DNA of 64,000 nt. Origin: Actinoplanes italicus (GTDB lineage Bacteria; Actinomycetota; Actinomycetes; Mycobacteriales; Micromonosporaceae). Location: contig NZ_PVMZ01000008.1 of NCBI RefSeq assembly GCF_003001815.1, positions 62,001 through 126,000 of the forward strand, written 5' to 3'. The notes under the pieces are model-generated. The model ran no database searches, was not told the origin of the DNA, and worked only from the letters and a program-made list of their open reading frames with translations. The translations under genes were made by a program, and so were the position numbers. Below, piece after piece: positions 62,492 to 64,000 of the stretch (the stretch's first letter is position 1; each line of letters begins with the position of its first letter).

Positions 62492-62566
62492 ATGTGGCAG
62501 GTGAACCTTCTCCTTCGCTGCCGCGACGAGGCCCCTTCCCAGGGCGGCACCTCGTCGCGGAGGTGA
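62492..62566 (+). CDS. leuL: leuA leader peptide
   Basis: A 24-residue peptide starting MWQVNLLLRC, with three consecutive Leu codons CTT CTC CTT. These are rare in this GC-rich genome, which prefers CTG/CTC. Starts ATG 62492 or GTG 62501 are in frame; TGA at 62564. It sits 44 bases before leuA and overlaps the attenuator stems. Ribosome pausing at the Leu codons would sense charged tRNA-Leu. Confidence 0.75.
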   Translation: MWQVNLLLRCRDEAPSQGGTSSRR

Positions 62567-62592
62567 CGCACGCCGCCTGCTCGTCTTCTTCC
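62521..62592 (+). promoter_or_regulatory. Leucine attenuator with mutually exclusive hairpins
   Basis: Stem 1 pairs CCGCGACGAGG (62521-62531) with CCTCGTCGCGG (62550-62560), 11 perfect bp. An alternative stem pairs CACCTC (62548-62553) with GAGGTG (62560-62565), extended by GGCGG (62543-62547) with CCGCC (62573-62577), and is followed by the pyrimidine tract CGTCTTCTTCC. The two share 62548-62560 and cannot form together. Stem 1 begins eight bases after the Leu codons of the leader peptide. Confidence 0.65.
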
Positions 62593-62610
62593 TGACTGGA
62601 GCAGTCCCAC

Positions 62611-64000
62611 ATGTCCGTTTACGGCCCTCAGCAGCCCAGCCCCATGCCGTTCCAGCGCTACGAGGCTTACCAAAAACAGTTCTCGATCAACCTGCCCGAA
62701 CGGCAGTGGCCCGGCCGCGTGACCGAAAAGGCCCCTCGCTGGTGCGCGGTCGACCTGCGTGACGGCAACCAGGCTCTGATCGACCCGATGTCGCCCGAGC
62801 GCAAGCGGCGGATGTTCATGCTGCTGGTGAAGATGGGCTACAAGGAGATCGAGGTCGGCTTCCCGGCCGCGAGCCAGACCGACTTCGACTTCGTACGCCA
62901 GCTGATCGAGCAGGACCTGATCCCGGACGACGTCACGATCCAGGTGCTGGTGCAGTGCCGGGAGCACCTGATCGACCGGACCTTCGAGTCGATCCGCGGC
63001 GCCAAGCGCGCCATCGTGCACTTCTACAACTCGACCTCGACGCTGCAGCGGCGTGTGGTGTTCGGCCTGGACAAGGACGGCATCACCGACATCGCGACGA
63101 CCGGCGCGCGGCTCTGCCAGAAGTACGCCGAGATCCACACCCCGGACACCGAGATCTTCTACGAGTACTCGCCCGAGTCGTACACCGGCACCGAGCTGGA
63201 GTACGCACTGGAGATCTGCTCCGCGGTGATCGACGTGATCGACCCGACCCCGGCCCGGCCGCTGATCATCAACCTGCCGGCCACCGTCGAGATGGCGACG
63301 CCGAACGTGTACGCCGACTCGATCGAGTGGATGCACCGGAACCTGCCGCGACGCGAGAGCATCATCCTGAGCCTGCACCCGCACAACGACCGGGGCACCG
63401 GCGTGGCCGCCGCCGAGCTGGGCCTGCTGGCCGGCGCCGACCGGATCGAGGGCTGCCTGTTCGGCAACGGCGAGCGGACCGGCAACGTCGACCTGGTCAC
63501 GCTGGGACTGAACCTGTTCTCCCAGGGCATCGACCCGCAGATCGACTTCTCGAACATCGACGAGATCAAGCGGACCGTCGAGTACTGCAATCAGCTGCCG
63601 GTGCACGAGCGGCACCCGTACGCGGGCGATCTGGTCTACACCGCGTTCTCCGGCTCGCACCAGGACGCGATCAAGAAGGGCTTCACCGCCCTGGAGGCCG
63701 ACGCCGACGCGGACGGCACCCCGATCGACGAGTTCACCTGGGGCGTTCCCTATCTGCCGATCGACCCGAAGGACGTGGGCCGCACCTACGAGGCCGTCAT
63801 CCGGGTCAACTCGCAGTCCGGTAAGGGCGGCGTGGCGTACATCATGAAGGAAGAGCACAAGCTGGACCTGCCGCGGCGGCTGCAGATCGAGTTCTCCGGC
63901 GTGGTGCAGCAGCACACCGACGCCGACGGTGGCGAGGTCAACCCGCAGCAGATGTGGGACTACTTCGCCACCGAGTACCTGATCGAGCACCAGGTGTCGA
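62611..64000 (+). CDS. leuA: 2-isopropylmalate synthase, N-terminal ~463 codons (cut by window end)
   Basis: Condenses acetyl-CoA with 2-oxoisovalerate, the first step of leucine synthesis. The start MSVYGPQQPSPMPFQRYEAY resembles the long actinobacterial form. The catalytic TIM barrel has WCAVDLRDGNQALIDPM, with LHPHNDRGTG and GCLFGNGERTGNVDLVT supplying metal and substrate residues. The regulatory C-terminus is outside the window. ATG 62611 lies downstream of a leucine leader peptide and attenuator. Confidence 0.97.
   Translation, partial: MSVYGPQQPSPMPFQRYEAYQKQFSINLPERQWPGRVTEKAPRWCAVDLRDGNQALIDPMSPERKRRMFMLLVKMGYKEIEVGFPAASQTDFDFVRQLIEQDLIPDDVTIQVLVQCREHLIDRTFESIRGAKRAIVHFYNSTSTLQRRVVFGLDKDGITDIATTGARLCQKYAEIHTPDTEIFYEYSPESYTGTELEYALEICSAVIDVIDPTPARPLIINLPATVEMATPNVYADSIEWMHRNLPRRESIILSLHPHNDRGTGVAAAELGLLAGADRIEGCLFGNGERTGNVDLVTLGLNLFSQGIDPQIDFSNIDEIKRTVEYCNQLPVHERHPYAGDLVYTAFSGSHQDAIKKGFTALEADADADGTPIDEFTWGVPYLPIDPKDVGRTYEAVIRVNSQSGKGGVAYIMKEEHKLDLPRRLQIEFSGVVQQHTDADGGEVNPQQMWDYFATEYLIEHQVS

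Noticed and set aside
62452..63990. Long minus-strand open frame opposite leuA
   Set aside because: Antisense shadow of a clear 2-isopropylmalate synthase.

Overview
The window is high-GC actinobacterial chromosome. GTG starts are frequent, and many genes overlap at the stop/start codons (ATGA or GTGA). The gene content and small-protein families fit the Micromonosporaceae (an Actinoplanes-like organism); this placement is inference from content, not from a search. The backbone keeps the order of the Mycobacterium tuberculosis segment Rv3608c to Rv3710: folP, folE, ftsH, hpt, tilS, a zinc hydrolase, dacB, ppa; then marP, a Nudix gene, a TlpA-like gene, nth, crp; then an MBL hydrolase, ridA, a DUF4177-like gene, two ArsA-type ATPases, whiB, a PASTA-bearing class A PBP and a metallophosphoesterase; and finally asd, ask and leuA. 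Several accessory blocks are set into this backbone.

Region by region. 1-432 is the start of folP (minus strand). 726-8933 is one tightly coupled operon that looks like a type IV secretion channel: a small membrane protein, a VirB3/PrgI-like protein, a VirB4-like ATPase, a VirB6/TrbL-like protein, a VirB8/TcpC-like protein, and a wall hydrolase with a transglycosylase-like and an M23 domain. No relaxase or coupling ATPase is visible. 8937-11537 (minus) is an ESX-type effector operon: a YbaB-like protein, a WXG100 protein, a probable polymorphic toxin, its probable immunity protein, and a membrane-anchored protein. It is divergent from 11740-15425 (plus), which encodes an FtsK/SpoIIIE-type ATPase, a four-helix membrane protein and an 86-residue helical protein. 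Together these blocks separate folP from folE, which are neighbours in M. tuberculosis.

15479-26342 holds folE, ftsH, hpt, tilS, a metallohydrolase and an exceptionally long dacB (about 1490 residues, two thirds low complexity), then ppa. 26726-33723 is a type VII secretion core: eccD facing eccC (three ATPase domains), then mycosin mycP. EccB and EccE are not in the window. 33985-39392 is the marP-nudix-tlpA-nth-capA set and crp. 39553-47554 is a second insertion: a biotin carboxylase-like pair whose catalytic motifs are degenerate although the biotinyl lysine is intact, a soluble Ser/Thr kinase, and a zinc-ribbon/class III cyclase/ATPase/TPR protein. 47551-56671 resumes the M. tuberculosis-like order.

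56746-56822 is tRNA-Pro(CGG). It is followed by a small gene broken by an in-frame TGA, a LuxR-type regulator, a small membrane protein, and a pyrE-like phosphoribosyltransferase. asd and ask form a minus-strand pair (aspartate pathway). leuA (cut by the window end) is preceded by a leader peptide with three consecutive Leu codons and two mutually exclusive hairpins, a classical attenuator layout.

A recurring feature is short tandem DNA repeats at gene 3' ends. Copies of the last codons and stop of mycP and of asd are repeated downstream of those genes, and a 45-bp repeat fills the gap before the 86-residue protein gene.
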